Positions 1 through 8,611 of a stretch of DNA of 64,000 nucleotides are shown piece after piece; position 1 is the stretch's first letter, and every line of letters starts with the position of its first letter. Under the pieces are notes generated by a model that was given only the letters and a program-made list of their open reading frames with translations, had not been told where the DNA came from and made no database searches. The position numbers were made by a program, and so were the translations under genes. The DNA is from Microbacterium sp. LWS13-1.2 (lineage in GTDB: Bacteria > Actinomycetota > Actinomycetes > Actinomycetales > Microbacteriaceae): the NCBI RefSeq assembly GCF_040144835.1, contig NZ_CP151632.1:1860001-1924000 (forward strand), in the 5' to 3' direction.

Positions 1-1009
1 GGACGACGCTGGTGTAGTTGCCCTGCGCGTTCGGGTAGCCGACGCTCAGGTCGGCGACCTGCAGAACCGCCTCGCCGTCGTCGATCACGGCCGGCTGCCG
101 CCCCGCCGCCGGGATGACCGGGAGAGCTTTTCGGGGCGCCTTGATCTCGCGGCGATCTTCCAGTGCGTCGCGGATCGCGTTCCCCAGCAGCACCAGTGAG
201 CAGATGGTGATGCCGATCGCAAGGGCCGGCCAGAGCATCAGGGAGGGCTGGGTGTAGATGTTGTTGAACCCGTCGCCGAGCATCGCACCCCAGGATGCCT
301 CGGTCGGGTCGCCCAGTCCGAGGAACTGCAGGCCGGACTGCACCGCGATCGCGACTCCGCAGATCAGAGCCGTCTGGATGATCAGCGGTGCACGGACGAC
401 GGAGAGGATGTGCCGCGAGATGATACGGGCATCGCTCAGCCCCACCACGCGCGCCGCGTCGACGTACAACTCGTTGCGGACGGACTGCACGGCGGTGCGG
501 GTCAGGCGGTAGTAGCTCGGGCTGATGAGGATGCCGAAGAAGATCATCGAGATCCACACCGATGGTCCGAACGCGGCGCGGACGACCAGCAGCACGATGA
601 TGCCGGGCAGCGCCATCAGCATGTTCGAGAACCAGTTCGACGTGCTGTCGAACTGGCCGCTGTAGTAGCCGGCGATCAGACCCGCCGGAAGCCCGATCGC
701 GATCGCGACGCTCGCACACAGGAGCGCCGAAAGCAACGTGAGCCGGGCCCCGTAGAGCAGCCGCGAGAAGACGTCACGACCCGCGCTGTCGGTGCCGAGC
801 AGGTTCTGCCCGCCCGGGTCGGCGAGGGTGTTGCCGATGTCGGCGAAGTTCGGATCGAACGGTGCGATCAACGGCGCGAACACCGCCGCAAGCACGATCA
901 CGGTGAGCAGGGAAAGCGAGACGATGCCGAGCGGATTGCGCAGCATCCGCCGCAGGGTCCCGCGCTGGGAGCGCTTCGGGACGGAGGGGGTCCTGATGAC
1001 GTCGGTCAT
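1..1009 (-). CDS. Peptide-type ABC transporter, permease fused to ATPase (partial)
   Basis: Inner-membrane permease of the DppC/OppC type. The reading frame begins at the ATG on the minus strand at 1009 and runs off the window. About 290 residues of permease are visible: an N-terminal cytoplasmic stretch, a first membrane helix (NPLGIVSLSLLTVIVLAAVF), the periplasmic GTDSAGRDVFSRLLYGAR block typical of DppC, then further helices. After the last helix the frame continues through a basic linker into VLQVADLSVGYPNAQG, the opening of an ABC ATPase domain, so this looks like the permease/ATP-binding fusion seen in actinobacterial peptide and nickel importers. Its start overlaps the stop of the DppB-type gene by four bases (ATGA), so the two are translationally coupled. 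The substrate cannot be read from the sequence. Confidence 0.88.
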   Translation of the reverse strand, partial: MTDVIRTPSVPKRSQRGTLRRMLRNPLGIVSLSLLTVIVLAAVFAPLIAPFDPNFADIGNTLADPGGQNLLGTDSAGRDVFSRLLYGARLTLLSALLCASVAIAIGLPAGLIAGYYSGQFDSTSNWFSNMLMALPGIIVLLVVRAAFGPSVWISMIFFGILISPSYYRLTRTAVQSVRNELYVDAARVVGLSDARIISRHILSVVRAPLIIQTALICGVAIAVQSGLQFLGLGDPTEASWGAMLGDGFNNIYTQPSLMLWPALAIGITICSLVLLGNAIRDALEDRREIKAPRKALPVIPAAGRQPAVIDDGEAVLQVADLSVGYPNAQGNYTSVV

Positions 1010-1947
1010 GACACGCGCACCTTCGGGTTGAGGGCGCCTTGGGCGACGTCCACGAGCAGATTCACGATGATGACGATCACCACGGTGACGATGGTCATCC
1101 CCATCACGACGGGGATGTCTCCGACCGTGGTCGCGGTGACGAAGAGGGGGCCGATCCCGGGGATGGCGAAGATCTGCTCCAGGATGATGACTCCGCCGAG
1201 GAGGCCGATGAACTGCAGGCTGAGCACGGTCAGACCGGCCGGCGCGGCGCTGCGTAGCACGTTCTTGAGCACGATCTCCCGCTCTCCCAGCCCTCTGCTG
1301 CGGAGCGTGCGGACGTAGTCCTTGTCGAGTTCTTTGATGACGGCGCTGCGGATCTGCTGGGCGCTTGAGGTCACGTAGTTCACCACGATCGCGATCACCG
1401 GGAGGCTGAGAGAGACGATCCACGCCTCGGCCCCCGCCCCTGGGCGGATGGTGGAGACGGCAGGGAACCAGCCGAGGTTCACCGCGAAGATCGTGACGAG
1501 AACGAGGGCCATCACGAAACCGGGAATCGCATCGCCCACCACCGCGCCGACCTGCACCGTCTGATCCACCCATCCGCGACGGACGGCGGCGAGTACCCCG
1601 AGCGCCGTCGCGATGAGCGCCACCAGCACGATGGAGACGATCATCAGGACGAGGGTGACGGGCAGGCGGTTCAGGATCGTCTGCGTGACGGGCTCGCCGT
1701 TGAACCAGGACTGGCCGAGGTCGCCGCGCAGTGCCGCTCCGGCCCAGCTGAGAAAGCGCACCGGAAGCGGCTGATCAAGACCGAGCTCCGCCTCTTTGAG
1801 GGCGATCTGCTCGGGCGTGGCCTGCTCTCCTAGGAGGTTGCGGGCGATGCTCGTGCTTGAGAAGAAGAGAAGCGTGTACGTCAGCATCGAGATGGCGACC
1901 AGCAGCCCGAGACCCGACGCAAGGCGTCGGAGCGTGAACGTGAGCAT
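1006..1947 (-). CDS. ABC transporter permease, DppB/OppB type
   Basis: 313-residue inner-membrane permease of a binding-protein-dependent importer. Six membrane helices can be read: the first at about residues 9-30, then a large extracytoplasmic segment (about 31-95) containing the GEPVTQTILNRLPVTL block that precedes helix 2 in DppB proteins. The cytoplasmic EAA-type loop that contacts the ATPase lies at about 211-231 (YVRTLRSRGLGEREIVLKN). The gene lies 78 bases downstream of the binding-protein gene and overlaps the permease-ATPase fusion by four bases, giving a three-gene import operon. The length matches the family. The cargo may be peptides or, given the LacI regulator next door, oligosaccharides; that is inference. 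Confidence 0.92.
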   Translation of the reverse strand: MLTFTLRRLASGLGLLVAISMLTYTLLFFSSTSIARNLLGEQATPEQIALKEAELGLDQPLPVRFLSWAGAALRGDLGQSWFNGEPVTQTILNRLPVTLVLMIVSIVLVALIATALGVLAAVRRGWVDQTVQVGAVVGDAIPGFVMALVLVTIFAVNLGWFPAVSTIRPGAGAEAWIVSLSLPVIAIVVNYVTSSAQQIRSAVIKELDKDYVRTLRSRGLGEREIVLKNVLRSAAPAGLTVLSLQFIGLLGGVIILEQIFAIPGIGPLFVTATTVGDIPVVMGMTIVTVVIVIIVNLLVDVAQGALNPKVRVS

Positions 1948-2025
1948 GAGAATCCTCCGCTTTGGGAGGGCGGAGGCGACTGACGCGCAATGTGCGGTCG
2001 CCGCCTCCGCCGATCCGTCGTCTAC

Positions 2026-3561
2026 CTACTCCGCCGGGGAGAAGTTGTAGATGAAGGGCATCGCCGACTGCGTCTGCGCGACCACGGTGACCTTCTCAGG
2101 ATTGAACACGCTGATCTGGTCGTTGCGGTACAGCGGCAGGAACCAGGCGTTCTCAGTGACGTAGCGATTCACCTCTTGCGCGGCCTCGGCGCTGCCGTCG
2201 CCGCCCTGCTGCACGCCCGAGATGAGCTCTTCCAGTTCGGGCTCTGTGGTGCCGAACGGGTTGTACGTCGCGGACGGCGCGATCAGCTGATTGATCGCCA
2301 CCCAGGCCTCGCCCTGGAAGAGATTGAAGTTGAAGGCCTCGAACTTCTGCAGCAGGACGTCCTGGACATAGTTCGCCTGTGGGACCGCCTCCTGAGTGAC
2401 CGTGATGCCGACCTCGCCGAGCTGCTGCGCGAGCGCCGTTATCTGGGTTGCGAACGCCGGGATAACCGGCACCTTGAGCTCGAACCCGTCCTCGAAGCCC
2501 GCTTCCTCCAAGAGCTCTTTCGCCTTCTCAGGGTCGTATGTGTAGTACTCCTCGAGGTCCTCGACGAACGCGCCGCTGTCGGGTCCGAACACCTGGCTCG
2601 TGGCGGTCCCGCGACCCAGCTGCAGCTGCTCCAGGAGCGTGTCCCGGTCGACGGCGTAGTTGATGGCCTGACGGACGCGCTCATCAGCGAGCGCCGGGTT
2701 GATGACGCCGTCGCGGTCGAGGAAGGTCATGCCGGTCCAGTCCACCTGGTAGTCCGGGATGAGCTCGAGCCCGGCGTCTTCGGCCTGGTCGGCCGACTTC
2801 GCGTCGAGAGTGGCCCAGTCGACCTGACCAGAGATGATCGCGTTCACGCGTGCCGAGACATCCATCAGAATACGCAGTTCGACCTGGTCGAACTTTTGCA
2901 GTTCGGGGTTCCAATAGTCCTCCTTGGCAGTGAAGAAGGACTGGGAGTCACGCACTGAGTTCGCCTTGTCGTACACGTACGGGCCGGTGCCGACCGGGTC
3001 GGTCTCGAGCGTCCCTGCCTCGATCGCCGCAGGGCTCGCCATGAGTCCCGCGGCCTGGCTGAAGTAGTAGTCCAGTGCGGGGTCGGGCTGCGCGAGGGTG
3101 ATCTCGACGGTGTCGTCGTCCACCGCGGTCGCCGACTCGAACTGGGTCAGCTGCGTTGCCTGGCGGCCGTTGCCCGCCTTGAAATGCTCGAGGTTCGCCA
3201 CCACCGCCTCAGCGTCGAAGCGCTCGCCATCCGAGAAGGTGACGTCGTCGCGCAGCTCCAGCGTCAGCACAGTTCGATCGTCGTTGTAGGTCCAGTCCGT
3301 GGCGAGCATCGGGCTGAGCTCACCGTCTGGCTCCCGGAGGATGAGCGTGTCGTACACCAGCTGGTAAGGCACCAACTGATGCCCTACGTGCGCCTGGGCC
3401 GGATCCCACGAGGCGACGTCACCGAACTGACCGATCGTGAGCGCACCGCCGCGTGCGGGTGCCCCGTCGGTCTCTTCGGCTTCGGGTGTATTGGCGGCGC
3501 AGCCAGCGAGCAGGAGCGCTCCAGCAGCTATTGCGCCGACCTTCTTGATGGTGGAGTTCAT
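2026..3561 (-). CDS. ABC transporter substrate-binding lipoprotein, family 5
   Basis: Extracytoplasmic solute-binding protein (SBP_bac_5/DppA fold) that delivers ligand to the two downstream permease genes. A lipoprotein signal is clear: KK, a hydrophobic stretch and the lipobox LLAGC, followed by an acidic linker. The mature part holds family blocks such as GGALTIGQFGDVASWDPAQ and VRQAINYAVDRDTLL. The longest frame starts at 3576, but GAGGA lies directly upstream of the ATG pair at 3564/3561, so 3561 is the better start (511 residues). It is the first gene of the operon and is divergent from a LacI regulator whose candidate operator sits between them, so it is probably repressed by that protein. 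Ligand unknown. Confidence 0.9.
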   Translation of the reverse strand: MNSTIKKVGAIAAGALLLAGCAANTPEAEETDGAPARGGALTIGQFGDVASWDPAQAHVGHQLVPYQLVYDTLILREPDGELSPMLATDWTYNDDRTVLTLELRDDVTFSDGERFDAEAVVANLEHFKAGNGRQATQLTQFESATAVDDDTVEITLAQPDPALDYYFSQAAGLMASPAAIEAGTLETDPVGTGPYVYDKANSVRDSQSFFTAKEDYWNPELQKFDQVELRILMDVSARVNAIISGQVDWATLDAKSADQAEDAGLELIPDYQVDWTGMTFLDRDGVINPALADERVRQAINYAVDRDTLLEQLQLGRGTATSQVFGPDSGAFVEDLEEYYTYDPEKAKELLEEAGFEDGFELKVPVIPAFATQITALAQQLGEVGITVTQEAVPQANYVQDVLLQKFEAFNFNLFQGEAWVAINQLIAPSATYNPFGTTEPELEELISGVQQGGDGSAEAAQEVNRYVTENAWFLPLYRNDQISVFNPEKVTVVAQTQSAMPFIYNFSPAE

Positions 3562-3635
3562 CATTTCCTCATTCACGTCATTGGAAAAGAGCAGGTGCGG
3601 GTCCCGCAGGTCCTAGGGAAACGCGCCTGGCACGC

Positions 3636-3690
3636 GGAGTCAAACAATTGCCAAAGCTTGCCAATTCGAGTCGTCCCCTCTATGGTCGTC
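3636..3690. promoter_or_regulatory. LacI-type operator and divergent promoters
   Basis: A 21-base imperfect palindrome spans 3646-3666, centred on 3656, with outer arms AATTG and CAATT; 8 of 10 base pairs match. It also reads as two direct TTGCCAA copies at 3648 and 3658. On the plus strand the second copy gives a -35 box TTGCCA (3658-3663), 17 bases before TATGGT (3681-3686), a good promoter for the regulator gene. On the minus strand a TTGACT (3639-3644) could be the -35 of the importer operon. Repressor binding would cover both, so autoregulation plus importer control is inferred. Confidence 0.6.
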
Positions 3691-3710
3691 AGGACGGCGA
3701 AAGGACATTC

Positions 3711-4694
3711 ATGCGAGTGACGGCGAAGGCGGTTGCCGAGCGCGCCGGCGTCGCCGCATCTACGGTCTCGCGGGCGCTGAACAGTCCTGGGCGCATCAAC
3801 GAGGACACACGCCAGCGCATTCTGGATGCCGCGCGCGAACTGGGTTACACCAGCTCCAGTACAAGCGCCCGGACCGCCGCCCGTAAGGGGCTCGTGGCGC
3901 TGCTGGTGCCGGACGTGACCAACCCGTTCTACTTCGACATCATCCGTTCGACGCAGGAGCAGTTGCGCACGGCCGGCTTTATGCAGCTGCTGATCGACAC
4001 CGGCGAGTCGCATTCGACCGAGGCCGAGACCCTCGCACAGCTGGAGAGCATCGTCGATGGCGTCATCCTGTCGGCGACGCGCCTGGATGAGACCGCGCTG
4101 CGGGAGGCCACCGCGCGGCTCCCCCTGACCGTCATCAACCGCCAGCACGAGCAGATCCCCAGCGTGCTGATCGACATCCGGACGGGCCTGACCCAGGCCA
4201 TCGATCACCTCAAGGCGCTGGGACACGAGACGATCGCCTTCGTGTCGGGACCACCCGGGTCGTGGCAGAACCACTGGCGCGGGAAGGAGTTCGAGGAGCA
4301 GGTGCGCCGTCAGTCCCTCACCCCGATCGTCGTCGGCCCGTACACCCCGACGCGCACTAGCGGGGTGGCGGCCGCGGACGCCCTGCTCGTCACCGGTGCC
4401 ACGGCCTGCGTCGCCTTCAACGACCTGCTCGCGATCGGCGTGCTCCAGCGACTCCGACAGCGCGGCGTGCGGGTCCCTGATGATATGAGCGTCGTCGGGT
4501 GCGACGACATCTTCGGCGCCGATTTCAGCGCCCCGCCGCTGACAACCATCGCCGGCGACACCGAGCAGGCGGGCCGCCTCGCGGCCAGTCGCCTCATCTC
4601 GATCCTGAACGGTGAGCCACCGCGCGTGGGGACCACCCTGATCCCCACGCACCTGCTGGTCCGCGAGTCGACGGGACCGGTCGCGTCAAGATAA
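3711..4694 (+). CDS. LacI family transcriptional regulator
   Basis: 327-residue repressor. Residues 1-50 hold the LacI helix-turn-helix (VTAKAVAERAGVAASTVSRAL, then the hinge helix RQRILDAARELGY). The rest is the periplasmic-binding-protein-like sensor domain, with typical blocks LVALLVPDVTNPFYFDIIRS, DGVILSATR and AFNDLLAIGVL...VPDDMSVVGCDDI. The frame stays open upstream to 3648, but the start at 3711 is preferred because GAAAGGA lies just before it and the protein then begins in the HTH as family members do. It is divergent from the peptide/oligosaccharide importer; with the intervening palindrome this suggests a local regulator whose inducer is the imported ligand or a breakdown product. 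The effector cannot be identified. Confidence 0.9.
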   Translation: MRVTAKAVAERAGVAASTVSRALNSPGRINEDTRQRILDAARELGYTSSSTSARTAARKGLVALLVPDVTNPFYFDIIRSTQEQLRTAGFMQLLIDTGESHSTEAETLAQLESIVDGVILSATRLDETALREATARLPLTVINRQHEQIPSVLIDIRTGLTQAIDHLKALGHETIAFVSGPPGSWQNHWRGKEFEEQVRRQSLTPIVVGPYTPTRTSGVAAADALLVTGATACVAFNDLLAIGVLQRLRQRGVRVPDDMSVVGCDDIFGADFSAPPLTTIAGDTEQAGRLAASRLISILNGEPPRVGTTLIPTHLLVRESTGPVASR

Positions 4695-4872
4695 TGAGCG
4701 CACAGCGCGAGAGGGCTGCCTCGGCGCGAGGAAACGCGGCGGAAGTCCCACCCGGCTGATTCGAAAGGCAAGCGGGCGGGTTCAGACGCCCCACGCCGGG
4801 AGCCAACCGTCTGATGCGTCGACTCATTCACGTGTCTCGCCGCGAGGTCGCGCCTAGCGCGAGCAGCGCGCC

Positions 4873-5391
4873 TTGAAGTGGTGTAGCCCACGGTGGCCGG
4901 CTCGTCGCTCGCGACGTGAGTGCGGTCATATTGTCGACCCTGCGAGCGTGCTCGCTGAAGTCCTGACCGACGCGTCTCCGGATCTGATGCGCAGTCTGCT
5001 GCAGACCACGATCAACGCGCTCCTCTCCGCGGACGTGGACGCCGTCGTGGGCGCAGAATGGGGCAAGCCTTCGCCCGACCGGCTGACGCAACGCAACGAC
5101 TACCGGCACCGCGACCTCGATACGCGTGTCGGCACGATCGATGTCGCGATCCCGAAGCTCCGCCCGGGCACCTACTTCCCGGAATGGCTGCTCGAGCGCC
5201 GGAAACGTGCGGAGACGGCGCTGATCAGGGTCGTCGCGGACTGCTACCTCGCCGGAGTCTCCACCCGTCGGGTGGACAAGTTGGTCAAGACCCTCGGGAT
5301 CCACTCGCTGTCCGAGTCGCAGGTCTCCCGGCTGGCAGCAGACCTCGACGAGCAGGCCGACCAGTTCCGACACCGACCGCTCGGCGCGTGA
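4873..5391 (+). pseudogene. IS256-family (mutator) transposase, 5' fragment
   Basis: Remnant of an IS256-type transposase. Recognisable similarity starts at about 4933 (VDPASVLAEVLTDASPDLM) and runs through the N-terminal domain with AEWGKPSPDR, RNDYRHRDLDTRVGTIDVAIPKLR and GVSTRRVDKLVKTLGI. It stops at FRHRPLGA, exactly where full-length relatives continue into the catalytic core. About 150 of the usual 400 or so residues remain and all DDE residues are absent, so no active enzyme is made. The break is followed at once by unrelated sequence carrying the repeated end of another element, so a second insertion or deletion probably truncated it. Confidence 0.85.
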
Positions 5392-5418
5392 TCGATCACG
5401 CGGTGCTGCGAGACAAGC

Positions 5419-5493
5419 CGAACAGCTGACAGCTTGCGTGGCGCCGTTGACAGACCCCTGGCGCTACTGACACCTCGCGTGGCGCCACTGACA
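5419..5493. mobile_element. Multi-repeat insertion-sequence end (IS21-like remnant)
   Basis: Three copies of TGGCGCC(G/A)(T/C)TGACA-like sequence at 5439-5452, 5459-5472 and 5480-5493, plus a half copy ending CTGACA at 5432, recur with a 20-21 base period. Regularly spaced terminal repeats ending in TGACA/TGTCA are characteristic of IS21-family ends, where the transposase binds several sites. No istA or istB coding sequence is recognisable nearby, so this is a solo end, directly downstream of the truncated IS256 transposase. Family assignment is from pattern only. Confidence 0.5.
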
Positions 5494-5590
5494 AGATCCG
5501 CGTCGCCGGACACCGGGCGGACTCACAGGAAATGAATCACAAAAAGATAACGACGAACCCTTCCCTTCGTTACCTCGCCGTTATAGAGTG

Positions 5591-5630
5591 CATGCACGGT
5601 AGTTGTTTTGCTGTGGCAACTACCGGCATG
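5591..5630. other. Stem-loop in a gene-free stretch, possible small RNA
   Basis: In the 336 bases between the IS remnants and the DUF222 pseudogene (5494-5829) the only structure is this long stem-loop and the terminator at 5661-5694. Arms CATGC-A-CGGTAGTTG (5591-5605) and CAACTACCGGCATG (5617-5630) pair over about 14 positions with an 11-base loop. Upstream at 5582-5587 lies TATAGA, an acceptable -10 without a convincing -35. Base composition here is visibly less GC-rich than around it. A short transcript ending at 5694 is possible but unproven. Confidence 0.3.
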
Positions 5631-5660
5631 TGATTGCAGGACACTCTTGGTGCAAGGGAC

Positions 5661-5694
5661 AAGGGCCGGTCGGTAGCCTCTCCGACCGGCCCTT
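5661..5694. terminator. Strong hairpin terminator
   Basis: Perfect 13-base arms AAGGGCCGGTCGG (5661-5673) and CCGACCGGCCCTT (5682-5694) with an 8-base loop; symmetric, so it could work in either direction. There is no complete gene directly upstream on the plus strand, so what it terminates is unclear. The same stem core recurs at 6951-6979. Confidence 0.7.
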
Positions 5695-5829
5695 ACTCTT
5701 GCCCTCGGCGTCGGCGCCTCCTCCACAGCAGACGCGGCTCGCTCGTCCTCGTAGGTTACCCACAGAAATTCTGCTTGACCTGCGATTTCCCCCCACAGGA
5801 ATGTCGGAACCCCTCGGCATGATGGGGGT

Positions 5830-6897
5830 ATGACCTTCCCACTCGCCGACCTCCGCGACATCGCAGCGGTGCTGGGCGACGCTTTGAGGGAACCGCTTGA
5901 TCGCGAAGGGCATCGCGCGCTCTCCGACCACGATCTCGTCGAGACACTGAAGGTGGTCGAAGAGATCGGCCGATGGGCGGATGCCGCACGCCTCGGCATC
6001 GCCGGAGAGGTGGGGCGACGCAGCGAACCGGGTGCCGCTGACGTCATGCTGACGGCGTTCGGCTGCGACAGCCCGATCGAGTTGCTGGAGCGTGCCGCTC
6101 CCGTCTCGAACGCTGGCCCAGACGTGGGCGCTGTTCCTCGATCCCGACGGGACCCTGCCCGACGAAGACAGCGAACGCATGCGCACCTCTCGGCTCGGAC
6201 GCGAACGCAACAGCCTCTCCCCCGTGCACGGCAACGTGACCGCAGACGTCGCTGCCGCCCGGCAACGGCTGCTCGACGCCCAACTCAGTTCCCGCGTCCA
6301 GGACCGCGCTCCGCGGTTCGTCGACGTCGAGCCGTCGGGCGCCGGCGGGTCGGCCGCGGGCGAGCACGTCCGCGATCCGCGGACCGCCGATCAGAACCGG
6401 CACGACGCGTTCGCCGGACTCCTCGCCGCGGCGGCCGCGTCCGCCGACAGCCCCACGCTGAGCGGTGCGCCGCCCACTCTCGTGGTCACCGTGGCCGCAG
6501 ATCAGCTGGAGCGCGCAGACGGCGTCGCCTTCGTCGACGGGCCGGACGGCGAGATGCCGGTATCCGCGACCTTCGCGCGTCACATCGGGTGCCACGGCAC
6601 CATCCATCGTGTCGTGCTCGGCGCCAACGGCCGGATCAAGGCCCTTGCGGTCACCGACCGGGTGTTCACGCATTGGCAGCGCAAGGCCATCGCCGCTCGC
6701 CACGGCGGCTGCGTGATCCCCGGATGCCGGGTCCGCGCCGCGTGGTGCGAGATCCACCACGTCGTCGAGTACGCGAGGGGCGGGCCGACCCCGACGGCGT
6801 CCCCTATGTGCGGCCACCGACGTGGGTGGATCAACGAAGACGGTGGCGATCCGCCAACCGGGTGCTCCACAACGACCTGCGAGTGAGATCGGCATAG
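5830..6897 (+). pseudogene. DUF222 / HNH endonuclease domain gene, decayed
   Basis: Actinobacterial DUF222-HNH protein with at least three lesions. The start (MTFPLADLRDIAAVLGDAL) reads in frame to DSPIELLERAA near 6090; the continuation RTLAQTWALFLDPDG is in the +1 frame and lacks roughly 100 residues that intact relatives carry between these blocks. That frame keeps the C-terminal DUF222 part and the first half of the HNH motif (GCVIPGCRVRAAWCEIHHVVEYARGGPTP). At about 6795 a deletion removes the second histidine half (normally LCxxHHR), and the tail DGVPYVRPPTWVDQRRRWRSANR is found in the original frame. The nuclease centre is therefore incomplete and the gene dead. Intact family members are multicopy and of uncertain function. 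Confidence 0.85.
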
Positions 6898-6950
6898 CGG
6901 GGCGCCGTGAGACCCGAAGCCCGAACGCGCCGACATGGCCGCAACAACAA

Positions 6951-6979
6951 GGGCCGGTCGGGAACGTCCCGACCGGCCC
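6951..6979. terminator. Terminator of the symporter operon
   Basis: Perfect 13-base stem GGGCCGGTCGGGA / TCCCGACCGGCCC with a 3-base loop, 18 bases beyond the stop codon of the symporter gene (minus strand). It shares the GGGCCGGTCGG core with the hairpin at 5661-5694; together they bracket the DUF222 pseudogene. Confidence 0.8.
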
Positions 6980-6997
6980 TCGCCTCCGCGGGGACTT

Positions 6998-8611
6998 CTA
7001 GTGGTTGACCGCCTTCTCGGCACCGATGCCGGTGAGCGAGCGCACCTCCATCTCGGACTGCTTGGCCGCGTCCTCGGGCGTCTTGTCGAGCACGCTCACG
7101 ATCCAACCCAGCAGGAATGCGAGCGGGATCGAGATGATGCCGGGGTTCGACAGCGGGAACCAGGCGAAGTTGATCGCCTCGGTCTTCAGCATCGACGTCT
7201 CAGATCCCGAGACCACCGGCGAGAACACGATGAGCAGGATCGCCGAGGCGAGACCGCCGTACATGCTCCACAGGGCGCCCTTCGTGGTGAAGCGCTTCCA
7301 GAAGAGCGAGTACACGATGGTCGGCAGGTTGGCCGACGCCGCGACGGCGAAGGCGAGCGCGACCAGGAACGCCACGTTCTGGCCGTTCGCGCCGATGCCG
7401 CCCACGATCGCGACGATGCCGATGATGACCACCGTGCGGCGCGCGACCTTGACCTCGGCGCCCGGCTCGGGCTTGCCCTTCTTCACGACCGACGCATAGA
7501 TGTCGTGCGCGAACGAAGCCGCTGCGGTGATCGTGAGACCGGCGACCACCGCGAGGATCGTCGCGAACGCGATAGCCGAGATGAGGCCGAGCAGCAGCGG
7601 TCCGCCGAGCGAGAACGCGAGCAGCGGGGCCGCCGAGTTCGGGCCGCCGGGGGCCGCGGCGATGACCGCCGGGCCGACGAGTGCAGCCGCACCATAGCCG
7701 AGCACCAGCGTGAAGACGTAGAAGATGCCGATCAGCCAGATGGCCCAGACCACCGACTTGCGCGCCTCCTTGGCCGTGGGCACGGTGTAGAACCGCATGA
7801 GCACGTGGGGCAGTGCGGCGGTGCCCAGCACGAGGGCGAGGCCGAGCGAGAGGAAGTCGATCTTCGCGACCTCCGATACGCCGTACTTCAGACCCGGGTC
7901 GAGGATCGCCGGGTTCTCGGCGACGGCGACGGCCTTGTCGAGAAGCGCGGAGAAGTCGAACCCGTTGATCGCCAGCACCCACACGGTCATCACGCCGGCG
8001 CCGACGATGAGCAGCACCGCCTTGATGATCTGCACCCACGTGGTGCCCTTCATGCCGCCGATGAGCACGTAGAGGATCATCAGCGCGCCCACCACCGTGA
8101 TGACGAGAGCCTGACCGAGCTGGTCGCCGATGCCGAGCAGCAGCGAGACCAGACCACCGGCACCCGCCATCTGCGCGAGCAGATAGAAGAAGCAGACGAC
8201 GAGCGTCGTCGTGGCCGCGGCGATGCGCACCGGACGCTGCTTGAGGCGGAACGACAGCACGTCGGCCATCGTGAACTTGCCCGTGTTGCGCAGGAGCTCC
8301 GCGACGAGGAGGAGCGCCACCAGCCAGGCCACCAGGAACCCGATCGAGTAGAGGAACCCGTCGTACCCCGTCATGGCGATCGCGCCGACGATGCCCAGGA
8401 ACGACGCCGCAGACAGGTAGTCGCCGGCGATCGCTGCGCCGTTCTGGCCGCCGGTGAACGACCGCCCTGCGGCGTAGTAATCGGCGGCCGTCTTGTTGTT
8501 CCGGCTGGCGCGGAACACGATGACCATCGTCACCGCGACGAACGCACCGAAGATGGCGATGTTGAGCCAGGGCTCGCCGGGCGAGGTGCTCGCCGCTTCG
8601 AAGTGCAGCAT
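6998..8611 (-). CDS. Sodium:solute (cation/acetate) symporter, ActP/MctC type
   Basis: 537-residue integral membrane protein of the solute:sodium symporter family, which imports small monocarboxylates such as acetate, pyruvate or propionate with Na+ or H+. The start at 8611 (MLHFEAASTSPGEPWLNIA) overlaps the stop of the DUF485 gene (ATGA); the longer open frame upstream is not homologous. Thirteen or so hydrophobic segments can be traced. Family signatures are RNNKTAADYYAAGRSFTGGQNG, the unwound-helix motif AIAGDYLSAASFLGIVGAIA and ALPHVLMRFYTVPTAKEARKS. It is partnered with DUF485 as actP is with yjcH, and divergent from lytS/lytR and a second DUF485-symporter pair. Substrate is inferred as a C2-C4 carboxylate. 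Confidence 0.93.
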   Translation of the reverse strand: MLHFEAASTSPGEPWLNIAIFGAFVAVTMVIVFRASRNNKTAADYYAAGRSFTGGQNGAAIAGDYLSAASFLGIVGAIAMTGYDGFLYSIGFLVAWLVALLLVAELLRNTGKFTMADVLSFRLKQRPVRIAAATTTLVVCFFYLLAQMAGAGGLVSLLLGIGDQLGQALVITVVGALMILYVLIGGMKGTTWVQIIKAVLLIVGAGVMTVWVLAINGFDFSALLDKAVAVAENPAILDPGLKYGVSEVAKIDFLSLGLALVLGTAALPHVLMRFYTVPTAKEARKSVVWAIWLIGIFYVFTLVLGYGAAALVGPAVIAAAPGGPNSAAPLLAFSLGGPLLLGLISAIAFATILAVVAGLTITAAASFAHDIYASVVKKGKPEPGAEVKVARRTVVIIGIVAIVGGIGANGQNVAFLVALAFAVAASANLPTIVYSLFWKRFTTKGALWSMYGGLASAILLIVFSPVVSGSETSMLKTEAINFAWFPLSNPGIISIPLAFLLGWIVSVLDKTPEDAAKQSEMEVRSLTGIGAEKAVNH

